Positions 16,811 through 25,497 of a stretch of 63,312 bases of DNA are shown one piece after another (position 1 is the stretch's first letter; every line of letters starts with the position of its first letter). The DNA is from JAYWXI01 sp036016955. Its GTDB lineage: Bacteria > Bacteroidota > Bacteroidia > Flavobacteriales > Weeksellaceae. The stretch spans positions 1-63,312 of the forward strand of contig NZ_JAYWXI010000013.1 in assembly GCF_036016955.1 (NCBI RefSeq), read 5' to 3'. Both the position numbers and the translations under genes were made by a program. Under the pieces are notes generated by a model that saw only the letters and a list, made by a program, of their open reading frames with translations, made no database searches and was not told where the DNA came from.

Positions 16811-18340
16811 ATGTCTAAGAAAGCAATATTGGCCATCCTAGATGGATGGGGATTAGGGACCGACCCGAAGGTTTCGGCAATTGATCAGGCGAATACGCCG
16901 TTTATGGATAGTTTGTATCAGAAATTTCCTCATACAACTTTGGAGGCGAGCGGTATGGCTGTGGGGCTTCCTGTCGGACAGATGGGGAATTCGGAAGTTG
17001 GGCACATGAATCTCGGAGCAGGGCGTGTGGTTTACCAAAACTTGGTGAAATTGAACATGGCTGTGGAGCGAGGAACTTTGGGTAAGGAGGAAAAAATAAC
17101 AAATGCGTTTGAGTACGCCAAGAATAAAGCTAAAAAAATACATTTCATTGGGCTGGCTTCCGATGGCGGGGTGCATTCTCACCTTAACCATCTTAAAGGA
17201 CTTTTGACGGCGGCTTTGGATAACGGCGTGAGCGATCGGACTTACGTGCATGCCTTCACGGACGGGCGGGATTGCGATCCGCATTCGGGGAAGGGGTTTA
17301 TCGAGGATCTTCTTCGCCATATGGCGGTTTCGGGAGGACAGTTGGCGTCTGTGGTGGGGCGCTATTATGCGATGGATCGGGATAAACGCTGGGAGAGGGT
17401 CAAGTTGGCCTATGATGCGATGGTTCATGGCGAGGGCGTTAAAACTGAGGATGTTGTTTCGGCCGTTCAGGCGTCTTACGATGCAGGGGTGACGGATGAG
17501 TTTTTGAAGCCGATTATTCGGGTGGATGGTAGCGGAAACCCCGTGGCTACAATTGAGGAAGGCGACGTGGTGTTCTGTTTCAATTTCCGTACGGATCGCG
17601 GACGGGAGATTACGGAGGTTTTATCTCAAAAGGATTACCCTGAGTTTGGGATGCATAAGCTGCCGCTTTATTACCTTACCATGACTAATTACGATAAGGC
17701 TTTTGAGGGCGTTCGTGTGGTGTTTGACGAGGAGGTTTTGCAGCAAACGATGGGAGAGGTTTTGGAGAAAAACGGCAAATCTCAAATCCGGGTTGCGGAG
17801 ACCGAGAAGTATCCCCATGTGACGTTTTTCTTTTCCGGAGGTCGAGAGGCTGAGTTTAACAATGAAAAACGGGTGCTTTGCCCGAGTCCGAAAGACGTAC
17901 CGACGTACGATTTAAAACCCGAGATGTCGGCGTATGATATTACGGCGCGTATTTTACCCGAAATTGAAAACGAAACGGCTGATTTCATTTGTCTCAATTT
18001 TGCCAATACCGATATGGTGGGGCATACGGGCATTTTTTCGGCGGCAGTTAAGGCGGCTGAGACCGTGGACGAATGCATTAACCGTGTGGCTACGGCGGGT
18101 TACGAGCGGGGCTATGCGGTGTTTATTTTGGCGGATCACGGCAATTCCGATTACATGATTAACCCTGACGGTTCGCCTAATACCCAACATTCTACCAATT
18201 TGGTTCCTTTGATTCTTATGGATAAGGATAAGACATGGACGCTCAGACCTGGAAAACTGGGGGACGTGGCTCCGACTATCCTTAAGGTGATGGGGGTTCC
18301 GGTTCCCGAAATCATGACGGGAGAAATTTTGGTGGATTAA
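16811..18340 (+). CDS. gpmI: 2,3-bisphosphoglycerate-independent phosphoglycerate mutase
   Basis: 509 residues, normal length. The alkaline-phosphatase-like metal site uses Asp11 (ILDGWG) and nucleophile Ser61 (MGNSEVGHMN), with later metal ligands in NFANTDMVGHTG and ILADHGNSD. The phosphotransferase insert is present (TDGRDCDP, GRYYAMDRDKRW). It interconverts 3- and 2-phosphoglycerate in glycolysis and gluconeogenesis, Mn-dependently in most members. A TAAATTTG element at 16781-16788 is a likely -7 site, and a terminator follows at 18363. Confidence 0.97.
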   Translation: MSKKAILAILDGWGLGTDPKVSAIDQANTPFMDSLYQKFPHTTLEASGMAVGLPVGQMGNSEVGHMNLGAGRVVYQNLVKLNMAVERGTLGKEEKITNAFEYAKNKAKKIHFIGLASDGGVHSHLNHLKGLLTAALDNGVSDRTYVHAFTDGRDCDPHSGKGFIEDLLRHMAVSGGQLASVVGRYYAMDRDKRWERVKLAYDAMVHGEGVKTEDVVSAVQASYDAGVTDEFLKPIIRVDGSGNPVATIEEGDVVFCFNFRTDRGREITEVLSQKDYPEFGMHKLPLYYLTMTNYDKAFEGVRVVFDEEVLQQTMGEVLEKNGKSQIRVAETEKYPHVTFFFSGGREAEFNNEKRVLCPSPKDVPTYDLKPEMSAYDITARILPEIENETADFICLNFANTDMVGHTGIFSAAVKAAETVDECINRVATAGYERGYAVFILADHGNSDYMINPDGSPNTQHSTNLVPLILMDKDKTWTLRPGKLGDVAPTILKVMGVPVPEIMTGEILVD

Positions 18341-18362
18341 AGCCCGATTTTTTGAAATTTGA

Positions 18363-18392
18363 AAAACCGTCTCGTTTTTGGGGCGGTTTTTT
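18363..18392 (+). terminator. terminator of gpmI
   Basis: AAAACCGTCTC pairs with GGGGCGGTTTT (including G-U pairs) around a GTTTTT loop, followed by T residues. Confidence 0.65.
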
Positions 18393-18501
18393 ATTTGTCG
18401 GCGATTGTGGAAATTCAATCTTTTTATCTCTTTTTGGGTTTAAATTATTATGCTTTGAATAATAATGGGTATATTAGCCTCGAATAAAACAAAGACAGGA
18501 G

Positions 18502-19479
18502 ATGTACAACAAACTGGTAAGACTGGAAGTTATGAAAACGCTGGGTAAGGAGGTGGATGCGTTTATAAAGAATTATTTAACCCCTGTGGAGAAGATTTGG
18601 CAACCTTCTGATTTTCTTCCGGATACAACGTCTGAGGATTTTGGAAACGAACTGGAGGAACTGCAGCATTTCGCTCATTTTATGGATTACGATTTGTTTG
18701 TGACGTTGATTGGGGATTGCATTACGGAGGAGGCTTTGCCCAGCTATGAGAGTTGGATTATGGGCATTGACGGGGTGGATCAGGAGCAGGGAACGGGTTG
18801 GAGCAAGTGGGTGAGGCATTGGACGGCGGAAGAAAACCGCCATGGGGATTTGCTAAACAAATACCTTTATTTGTGTGGGCGAGTTAATATGCGGGAGATG
18901 GAGGTAACGACGCAGTATCTTATTCAGGATGGATTTGATTTGGGAACGTCTACGGATCCTTACCGCAATTTTGTTTATACCAGCTTTCAGGAAACGGCGA
19001 CTAATATTTCTCATCGTAGGGTGGGGACGTTTGCGAAGCAAAGTGGAAACACCAAATTGGCTAAGATGTGTGGGGTTATTGCGGCGGACGAGGCGCGCCA
19101 TGCCAAGGCCTATAAGTATTTTATCCATCGGATTTTTGAGATGGATCCATCGGAAATGATGTTGGCTTTTGAGGATATGATGCGCAAGAAAATTGTCATG
19201 CCGGCTCATTTGATGAGGGAAAGCGGGCAGAAAGCCGGGGCGTTGTGGGCTCATTTTTCGGATGCGGCTCAGCGTTGCATGGTTTATACGGCCCAGGATT
19301 ATATTGATATTTTGAAGGGGTTGCTTGCCGATTGGAAGATTGAGCACATCGACGGGTTGAACGAGCAGGCTCAGAAGGCCCAGGAATTTTTGATGAAGCT
19401 TCCACAGCGTTTGCAACGGGTTACCGATCGTTTGGCTACTCCCGATCACGAGTATCGTTTTAAATGGGTTAAGAGCTAA
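18502..19479 (+). CDS. acyl-ACP desaturase (plant stearoyl-ACP desaturase type)
   Basis: 325 residues. It is a soluble di-iron desaturase with metal motifs EENRH at 110-114 and DEARH at 196-200, plus an additional Glu in SFQETATNISH. It introduces a double bond into acyl-ACP using oxygen and reduced ferredoxin, making unsaturated fatty acids for membranes. The start at 18502 has AGGAG immediately abutting the ATG; a second ATG ten codons later (MKTLGKEVDAF) is a plausible alternative. It is monocistronic with its own terminator. The oxygen dependence fits an aerobic flavobacterium. Confidence 0.92.
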   Translation: MYNKLVRLEVMKTLGKEVDAFIKNYLTPVEKIWQPSDFLPDTTSEDFGNELEELQHFAHFMDYDLFVTLIGDCITEEALPSYESWIMGIDGVDQEQGTGWSKWVRHWTAEENRHGDLLNKYLYLCGRVNMREMEVTTQYLIQDGFDLGTSTDPYRNFVYTSFQETATNISHRRVGTFAKQSGNTKLAKMCGVIAADEARHAKAYKYFIHRIFEMDPSEMMLAFEDMMRKKIVMPAHLMRESGQKAGALWAHFSDAAQRCMVYTAQDYIDILKGLLADWKIEHIDGLNEQAQKAQEFLMKLPQRLQRVTDRLATPDHEYRFKWVKS

Positions 19480-19492
19480 AATCGACTGAACA

Positions 19493-19524
19493 AAAAAATC
19501 ATAGCCAAAAGCTATGATTTTTTA
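19493..19524. terminator. bidirectional terminator
   Basis: Stem AAAAAATCATAGC / GCTATGATTTTTT around a five-base loop, between the converging desaturase and hypothetical gene. Confidence 0.85.
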
Positions 19525-19547
19525 TGAATTTTATCGTCCTCGGTTGG

Positions 19548-20162
19548 TTAAAAGAATTTCCAAAATCCGGTTTCGTAAGTTTTGGAAAGTTCTTTCATGC
19601 AGGTCGTGGAGGTTATTTTTACCTTGACTAAGGTAATGGTTCGCTCTGCGGAATATTCAAACTGAGGTACTTTTTCCAAGGACGATTTTTGGGTTCCGTC
19701 GCTGTATACGGCGGTCCAACTGTACTTGTATTCGTTTTGGGTGTTGGAAGGGAAGAAAGATACGATGCCTTGGGCATATTTTACTTCCTTGTAACCGTTA
19801 ATGTCGATGTCGCAATCCACTTTTCTAGGTTCTGGGGCGGAGGACGCGAATCCCGATGAGCCTACGTCGATGCTTTTGCTGCACTGCACCACGCCCTGAG
19901 CCGTTAGCATGGCCAAAGAAAGCACGGATCTTCCGGAGGATAGCGGGGTTATTTTGACGTTGTTTTTACGGAATTCACCTTCAATCTGGGCGGTGCCGCC
20001 AATCAGGGTCCATTGGTGGCAGTCGGGACATTGGGCATTGTTGTTTTCCACCTGATAGGTTTCGGATGCCCCTAGGCCGATGTTGCTTCTCCCCACGATA
20101 TTGCATTGGGCGAATGCCCAAAAGGCGAACAAAACGGCTGATAACGATAATAACTTTTTCAT
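19548..20162 (-). CDS. secreted protein of unknown function, PKD/Ig-like
   Basis: 204 residues. The signal peptide MKKLLSLSAVLFAFWAFAQ is followed by a beta-rich exported protein with several cysteines (CNIVGRS, CPDCHQW, CSKSI, CDIDI, CMKEL). The WTLIGGTAQIEGEF and FEYSAERTITLVKV patterns look like PKD/Ig-type domains found in gliding bacteria. No sorting tail is obvious and no enzyme motif is seen. On its strand a TAAATTTG element lies at 20183-20190, just upstream. It may be envelope-associated; function not assigned. Confidence 0.6.
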   Translation of the reverse strand: MKKLLSLSAVLFAFWAFAQCNIVGRSNIGLGASETYQVENNNAQCPDCHQWTLIGGTAQIEGEFRKNNVKITPLSSGRSVLSLAMLTAQGVVQCSKSIDVGSSGFASSAPEPRKVDCDIDINGYKEVKYAQGIVSFFPSNTQNEYKYSWTAVYSDGTQKSSLEKVPQFEYSAERTITLVKVKITSTTCMKELSKTYETGFWKFF

Positions 20163-20201
20163 AAATTACTGTTTACGAAAGGCAAATTTACAGAATTATT
20201 A

Positions 20202-21830
20202 TTAAACCTGAATGACTCCGAGATTGAACTTCTCTTCGATTGGTGCATGGTTGGCAGCCTCAATGCCCATGGAAATCCATCGGCGGGTGTCTTCGGGGTT
20301 GATGATGGCGTCGGTCCAAAGTCTTGCGGCGGAATAGGTCGCTTCGGTTTGCTGTTGGTACCGTTTTGAAATATCGTCCAATAGTTCTTGTCTTTCCTTG
20401 GGAGAAATTTCTTTTCCTTGCTTTTTAAGGGTGGATTCCTGAATTTGTGTGAGAACTTTTGCGGCCTGCGCGCCTCCCATAACGGCGAGCTCGGCCCAGG
20501 GCCAAGCGACGATAAGCCTTGGGTCGTAGGCTTTGCCGCACATGGCGTAATTTCCTGCACCGTAAGAATTTCCGGTAATGACGGTGAATTTTGGAACCAC
20601 CGAATTGGCCACGGCATTCACCATTTTGGCGCCGTCTTTAATGATACCGCCGTGTTCAGATTTCGAGCCTACCATAAAGCCTGTAACGTCTTGGAGAAAA
20701 ACAAGAGGAATTTTTCTTTGGTTGCAATTGGCGATGAAGCGGGTGGCTTTATCGGCAGAATCGGAGTAGATAACGCCCCCGAATTGCATTTCGCCTTTGC
20801 CGTTTTTTACCATTTTTCGTTGGTTGGCCACAATGCCCACACTCCAGCCGTCAATTCTTGCGGTGGCGCAAATAATCGTTTTTCCATAATCCGGCTTGTA
20901 TTCTTCGTATTCGGATCCGTCCACTAGGCATTTTATAAGGTCGTAAGTGTCGTATTGTTCGGCTCTGGAAATCGGCATGAGACCGAAAATGGACGAAGGG
21001 GATTCTTTCGGTTCGGTGCTTTCGATTCGGTCAAATCCGGCTTTGGGGGAGGCACCTATGGATTTCATGATGTTTTTGATTCGATCCAAAGCTTCTTGGT
21101 CGTTTTTGGCTTTGTAATCGGTCACTCCCGATATTTCGCAGTGTGTGGTGGCACCTCCTAAGGTTTCGTTGTCAACGTTTTCGCCAATGGCGGCTTTCAC
21201 AAGGTAACTTCCGGCTAAAAAAATGGAACCGGTTTGATCCACAATCATGGCTTCATCACTCATAATCGGAAGGTAGGCTCCGCCTGCCACGCAACTGCCC
21301 ATCACTGCCGAAATCTGAATGATGCCCATGGCGCTCATTTTCGCATTATTCCTAAAAATCCGTCCGAAGTGCTCTTTGTCGGGGAATATTTCGTCCTGCA
21401 TGGGAAGATAAACCCCTGCCGAGTCTACCAAATAGATGATGGGCAGGCGATTTTCCATGGCGATTTCTTGGGCGCGAAGATTTTTCTTCCCCGTAATCGG
21501 AAACCATGCCCCCGCTTTTACTGAAGCGTCATTGGCCACCACCACGCACTGGCGTCCGGAGATATGTCCGATAACCACCACCACGCCTCCGCTGGGGCAG
21601 CCGCCGTGTTCTTTATAAAGGTCGTATCCTGCAAAGGCGCCGATTTCAATGGCGGCTTTGGGATCGTCCAAAAGGTAATTGATCCTTTCCCGCGCTGTCA
21701 TTTTGCCTTCCTCTCTTAATTTTTGAAGCCGCTTTTCACCTCCACCTTTCTTGATTTCACTGTACAGACGGTTGATTTCCGATAGCTTGAGGCGGTTATG
21801 GTCTTCGCGTTTATTAAATTCTATATCCAT
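20202..21830 (-). CDS. acyl-CoA carboxylase, carboxyltransferase (beta) subunit
   Basis: 542 residues from ATG 21830 (MDIEFNKRED). The frame extends to 22058, but that runs across the divergent EamA gene and the promoter. Both crotonase-like halves are present, with ERINYLLDD, GGCPSGG, DSAGVYLP, GSCVAGGAYLP and, in the second half, DVTGFMVG and GNSYGAGNYAMCGKAY. The layout is closest to methylcrotonyl-CoA carboxylase beta, with propionyl-CoA carboxylase as the alternative. The biotin-carrying alpha subunit is not in the window. With the CoA transferase at 24.1-25.4 kb it could serve leucine breakdown to acetoacetate, which is inference. Confidence 0.9.
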   Translation of the reverse strand: MDIEFNKREDHNRLKLSEINRLYSEIKKGGGEKRLQKLREEGKMTARERINYLLDDPKAAIEIGAFAGYDLYKEHGGCPSGGVVVVIGHISGRQCVVVANDASVKAGAWFPITGKKNLRAQEIAMENRLPIIYLVDSAGVYLPMQDEIFPDKEHFGRIFRNNAKMSAMGIIQISAVMGSCVAGGAYLPIMSDEAMIVDQTGSIFLAGSYLVKAAIGENVDNETLGGATTHCEISGVTDYKAKNDQEALDRIKNIMKSIGASPKAGFDRIESTEPKESPSSIFGLMPISRAEQYDTYDLIKCLVDGSEYEEYKPDYGKTIICATARIDGWSVGIVANQRKMVKNGKGEMQFGGVIYSDSADKATRFIANCNQRKIPLVFLQDVTGFMVGSKSEHGGIIKDGAKMVNAVANSVVPKFTVITGNSYGAGNYAMCGKAYDPRLIVAWPWAELAVMGGAQAAKVLTQIQESTLKKQGKEISPKERQELLDDISKRYQQQTEATYSAARLWTDAIINPEDTRRWISMGIEAANHAPIEEKFNLGVIQV

Positions 21831-21853
21831 GGTATCGCAACTAAATTTTCCCT

Positions 21854-21883
21854 TAAAGATAATGCTTTTCCCTAAACTGACAA
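21854..21883 (-). promoter_or_regulatory. promoter of acyl-CoA carboxylase gene
   Basis: Read on the minus strand: TTG (21883-21881), a 19-base spacer and TATCTTTA (21861-21854), seven of eight bases of the -7 consensus, 24 bases before the ATG. Confidence 0.55.
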
Positions 21884-21975
21884 GATTTTGAAGCTCTCGG
21901 TTCTCCAAAAATAAGGCCTTATCTCTCAGTTGTCCCTTAATTATCGGTAATAAATTGATAGTTTTGCAAAGTATT

Positions 21976-22863
21976 ATGAAAAATCCGGCTTTATTTCGCT
22001 TGCATCTCATAGTGTTTTTATGGGGATTTACGGCTGTTTTGGGAAAGCTTATTTCCATTGACGCACAGGGACTGGTCTTTTACCGAATGCTTTTGGCGGC
22101 GGTGTTTCTTTTTCTTTTCCTTCGCTTTTTTAAGCGGCAGAGTATTGCGGTTTCCAGGAAGCTGTTTGCTCAACTTGCCATCATCGGGGCTTTTATGGCG
22201 GCGCATTGGTTGTTTTTCTTTCATTCCATCAAGGTGTCCAATGTGTCTATTGCTTTGAGTTGTATTTCTTTGTCGACGCTTTTTGCGGCTGTTTTCGAAC
22301 CTTTGGTGTTCCGGCGAAAAATTGACGTTTCGGAAGTCGTCATGGGGATAGTCATTGTTTTTTGCATGGCTTTGATTTTTCAGACGGAATTTCGGTATGC
22401 GGAGGGGATACTGTATGGTATTATCGCGGCATTTTTAGGAACGGTTTTTTCGGTGTTTAATGGTAAACTCTACGGAAAAACATCTTCAGGAAATATTATT
22501 TTTTACGAAATTTTTTGCGGGTGGGGCTTTTTGGCGTTATTTTATCTTTTAACGGGATCTTTTTCTCGTTTGGGCGAAATAAATACTGCCGATTTAGCGT
22601 TAGTTACGTTGTTGGCTGGGGTATTTACGGCTTATCCGATGTTGGAATCCATCAGTTTGATGAAATATATCACTCCTTTTACATTGATTCTCACCGTGAA
22701 TTTGGAACCGATTTATGGGATTATTTTTGCCTATTTTATTTTCGGGGAATCGGAGCACATGAGTCCGGTGTTTTATCTGGCTTCGGGGGTGATGATTTTG
22801 GCGATTGTCGCCAACGGTATTATTAAAGCTAAACGAAAACTTAAACTTACGGCAAATCAATAA
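21976..22863 (+). CDS. EamA/DMT-family transporter
   Basis: 295 residues from ATG 21976. A TTG 21 bases upstream falls in the likely promoter (TAGTTTTG 21959-21966) and is rejected. Ten hydrophobic helices arranged as two EamA repeats, with the typical VFLWGFTAVLGKL opening and the second repeat containing LTVNLEPIYGIIFAYFIFGE. The family exports amino acids or other metabolites; the substrate cannot be read here. Its stop overlaps the next ATG by one base (TAATG), so it is coupled to the PorV2-like gene. Confidence 0.88.
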   Translation: MKNPALFRLHLIVFLWGFTAVLGKLISIDAQGLVFYRMLLAAVFLFLFLRFFKRQSIAVSRKLFAQLAIIGAFMAAHWLFFFHSIKVSNVSIALSCISLSTLFAAVFEPLVFRRKIDVSEVVMGIVIVFCMALIFQTEFRYAEGILYGIIAAFLGTVFSVFNGKLYGKTSSGNIIFYEIFCGWGFLALFYLLTGSFSRLGEINTADLALVTLLAGVFTAYPMLESISLMKYITPFTLILTVNLEPIYGIIFAYFIFGESEHMSPVFYLASGVMILAIVANGIIKAKRKLKLTANQ

Positions 22864-23945
22864 TGAAGCGAGTAGTATTAACGGGGGCTATCTTTTTTTT
22901 CTTTTCTGCACCTGGGCAGGTTGTCCGAAAATATTCCAACGAGTTTCTTAATCTTGGAGCAGGTGCTCGGGGGATGGCTATGGGCGGGGCGGTGATGGCG
23001 CATCAGGAGGACGTGTATGCACCGATGTGGAATCCTGCCGGATTGGCCGAAATGGAAAGGGATTGGCAGGGGGCAGCCATGCATGCCGAATATTTTGAAA
23101 GCATTGCCAAATACGACTACATTGCTTTTGCTAAGCCTTTGGATCATAATGCCGGAACATTGGCTTTTTCGATTGTAAGGTTGGGGATCGATGATATTTT
23201 GGATACGACCCGTATGATTGACGCCGAAGGAAATATTGATTACGACCGCATTACTAAATTTTCCCAAGCCGATTATGCCGGGATTCTGTCCTATGCCTTT
23301 CATCCGTCGGGAAATCATCGATTGAACCTTGGGGTTAATGCCAAGTTGGTTTACCGTAACGTGGGAAAATTTGCCAATGGTTTTGGTTTTGGTTTTGATT
23401 TGGGGGCGCAATACCTTTCGGATAGCGGGTGGCGTTATGGGGCTATGTTGAGGGATGCTACTACGACGGTTAATTTTTGGAGTGTTAATCAGGAGGCGCT
23501 TTCCACGGTAGTTCAGGGGGAGGAAATGAATCCGGCGCCTGAGGAAAAAATGGAAATCACTTTACCTAAATTGAACGCTGGCGTGGCCAAAAATTTTGAA
23601 CTTTCACGCGACTGGGAACTTTTGCCCGAAGTGGGCGTCAATGTGGATTTTGCTAAAACGGCGGCTCTTTTTTCCAGTGATTTTGCTAGCCTTACGCCTT
23701 ATGCTGGTGCAGAGTTGAAATATCAGAACATGATTTTTGTCCGAATTGGGGTTAACCGTTTTCAAGGGGTGACCGATATTGAGAGTCTTAAACGAAGAGT
23801 GGCTTTCCAACCGAGTGCCGGTTTGGGATTTCGTTATAAAGGGCTGACGCTGGATTATGCCCTTTCTAATTCGGGAGTGGGAGGTTCTAATTTCTTCTCT
23901 AACTTTTTTTCTTTGAAGCTTGATATGGGGCATTTTAGAAATTAA
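22863..23945 (+). CDS. PorV2-like outer membrane protein (type IX secretion related)
   Basis: 360 residues. The signal peptide (about 1-19) is followed by an FadL-like beta-barrel. The N-terminal signature YSNEFLNLGAGARGMAMGGA with PMWNPAGLA is typical of the PorV/PorV2/PorQ group in Bacteroidota. The C-terminal strand is aromatic (SLKLDMGHF). PorV itself shuttles cargo to the type IX attachment complex; PorV2 paralogues have no settled role. The coupling to an inner-membrane EamA exporter is unexpected. The window also encodes a T9SS-tailed LRR protein, so the pathway is evidently present. Confidence 0.82.
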   Translation: MKRVVLTGAIFFFFSAPGQVVRKYSNEFLNLGAGARGMAMGGAVMAHQEDVYAPMWNPAGLAEMERDWQGAAMHAEYFESIAKYDYIAFAKPLDHNAGTLAFSIVRLGIDDILDTTRMIDAEGNIDYDRITKFSQADYAGILSYAFHPSGNHRLNLGVNAKLVYRNVGKFANGFGFGFDLGAQYLSDSGWRYGAMLRDATTTVNFWSVNQEALSTVVQGEEMNPAPEEKMEITLPKLNAGVAKNFELSRDWELLPEVGVNVDFAKTAALFSSDFASLTPYAGAELKYQNMIFVRIGVNRFQGVTDIESLKRRVAFQPSAGLGFRYKGLTLDYALSNSGVGGSNFFSNFFSLKLDMGHFRN

Positions 23946-24088
23946 TGCCGAATATTTTTTGTTTTTTTTATCCGTTATAATATGGCTTTTGGGGTAGGCG
24001 AATGAGGTTTTTTTCTTTTGAAGGGCGGGTGTTTTTTTGTACTAAGCGAAAAAGTAGTAAATTACTATCCTGAAAAAAGAAAGATAAA

Positions 24089-24793
24089 ATGATAGACAAA
24101 AGAGTACAAAATGCCAAGCAGGCCATTGAGGGTATTGAAGACGGAATGACCCTTATGCTTGGGGGGTTCGGATTGTGCGGGATTCCGGAAAACTGCATTA
24201 CGGCTTTGGTGGAAAGCGATGTGAAGAATTTAACTTGCATTTCCAATAATGCGGGAGTGGACGATTTCGGTTTGGGGCTTTTATTGCATAAGAAACAGAT
24301 TAAAAAAATGATTTCCTCCTATGTGGGCGAGAATGCCGAATTTGAAAGGCAAATGCTTTCGGGAGAGTTGGAAGTGGAGCTCACTCCGCAGGGGACGCTG
24401 GCGGAGAAGTGCCGGGCGGCTCAGGCGGGAATACCGGCTTTTTACACGCCGGCCGGTTACGGTACGGAGGTGGCCGAAGGAAAAGAGGCACGGTCATTTG
24501 ACGGAAAAATGCACGTTTTGGAGGAGGCTTTTCGGGCCGATTATGCCATTGTGAAAGCTTGGAAGGGGGACTATTCGGGGAATTTAATTTTCAAGGGCTC
24601 GGCAAGAAATTTCAACCATCCCATGGCAGGAGCGGCTAAGATTACGATTGCAGAGGTGGAAGAGTTGGTCGAACCGGGCGAGTTGGATCCGAATCAGATT
24701 CATATTCCGGGGATTATGGTGCAACGGATTTTTCAAGGAACCGATTATCAGAAACGAATAGAACAAAGAACAACCCGAAAAAGAGAATCATAA
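24089..24793 (+). CDS. 3-oxoacid CoA-transferase subunit A
   Basis: 234 residues. Family motifs are GMTLMLGGFGLCGIPE at the N-terminus, the SNNAGVDDFGLGLLL stretch, and the acidic loop LEEAFRADYAIVKAWKGD. It is the alpha half of an SCOT-type enzyme moving CoA between succinyl-CoA and acetoacetate or related acids. The B subunit overlaps by one base (TAATG), giving equimolar expression. Gene symbol scoA would fit, but other 3-oxoacid specificities are not excluded. Confidence 0.92.
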   Translation: MIDKRVQNAKQAIEGIEDGMTLMLGGFGLCGIPENCITALVESDVKNLTCISNNAGVDDFGLGLLLHKKQIKKMISSYVGENAEFERQMLSGELEVELTPQGTLAEKCRAAQAGIPAFYTPAGYGTEVAEGKEARSFDGKMHVLEEAFRADYAIVKAWKGDYSGNLIFKGSARNFNHPMAGAAKITIAEVEELVEPGELDPNQIHIPGIMVQRIFQGTDYQKRIEQRTTRKRES

Positions 24794-25449
24794 TGCTTAC
24801 GAAAGAACAAATTGCAAAGCGTATTGCGAAAGAAGTAAAAGACGGATACTATGTTAACCTCGGAATCGGAATTCCCACCTTGGTGGCGAACTATGTGCCG
24901 GCGCATCTTTCGGTGGAGTTTCAGAGTGAGAATGGCGTTTTGGGGATGGGACCTTTTCCTTACGAAGGGGAGGAAGATGCGGACATCATTAATGCGGGGA
25001 AGCAGACGATTACGACATTGCCGGGGGCTTCTTTTTTTGATTCGGCGTTTAGTTTTGGGATGATCCGGAGCCGTAAGGTTGATCTTACCATTTTGGGGGC
25101 GATGGAAGTGTCTGAAAATGGGGATATTGCGAACTGGAAAATCCCTGGAAAAATGGTTAAAGGAATGGGGGGCGCCATGGATTTGGTGGCTTCGGCCGAA
25201 AATATTATTGTGGCGATGATGCACGTTAACAAGGCGGGCGAAAGCAAACTGCTTAAAAAATGCACTTTGCCATTGACCGGGGTGGGGTGTGTTAAACGTA
25301 TCGTTACCGAATTGGCGGTATTGGATGTAACGCCTGAAGGCTTTAGGTTGGTGGAGCGTGCACCTGGGGTTTCGGTAGAGCATATTGTGGCTTCTACACA
25401 GGCGGATCTTGGGATTGAGGGGGAAATTCCTGAAATGAATTTGGACTGA
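24793..25449 (+). CDS. 3-oxoacid CoA-transferase subunit B
   Basis: 218 residues. The catalytic Glu46 lies in FQSENGVLGMG, the residue that forms the glutamyl-CoA thioester in this family. The GIPTLVANY, TLPGASFFDSA and GGAMDLV motifs are also present. It completes the heteromeric CoA transferase with the upstream subunit. Together with the acyl-CoA carboxylase beta gene it points to ketone-body or leucine catabolism. A bidirectional terminator follows at 25466. Confidence 0.93.
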   Translation: MLTKEQIAKRIAKEVKDGYYVNLGIGIPTLVANYVPAHLSVEFQSENGVLGMGPFPYEGEEDADIINAGKQTITTLPGASFFDSAFSFGMIRSRKVDLTILGAMEVSENGDIANWKIPGKMVKGMGGAMDLVASAENIIVAMMHVNKAGESKLLKKCTLPLTGVGCVKRIVTELAVLDVTPEGFRLVERAPGVSVEHIVASTQADLGIEGEIPEMNLD

Positions 25450-25465
25450 TTTTTCCCCTGATATT

Positions 25466-25497
25466 AAGAGTCGGATAGTTCCGACTCTTTTATTTTT
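25466..25497. terminator. bidirectional terminator between CoA transferase and prmC
   Basis: Ten-base stem AAGAGTCGGA / TCCGACTCTT with a four-base loop and T-rich flank. The right end overlaps the prmC stop codon. Confidence 0.85.

Noticed and set aside
21831..22058. 76-residue N-terminal extension of the acyl-CoA carboxylase frame
   Set aside because: It overlaps the start of the divergent EamA gene and the carboxylase promoter; family members start at the MDIEFN equivalent.
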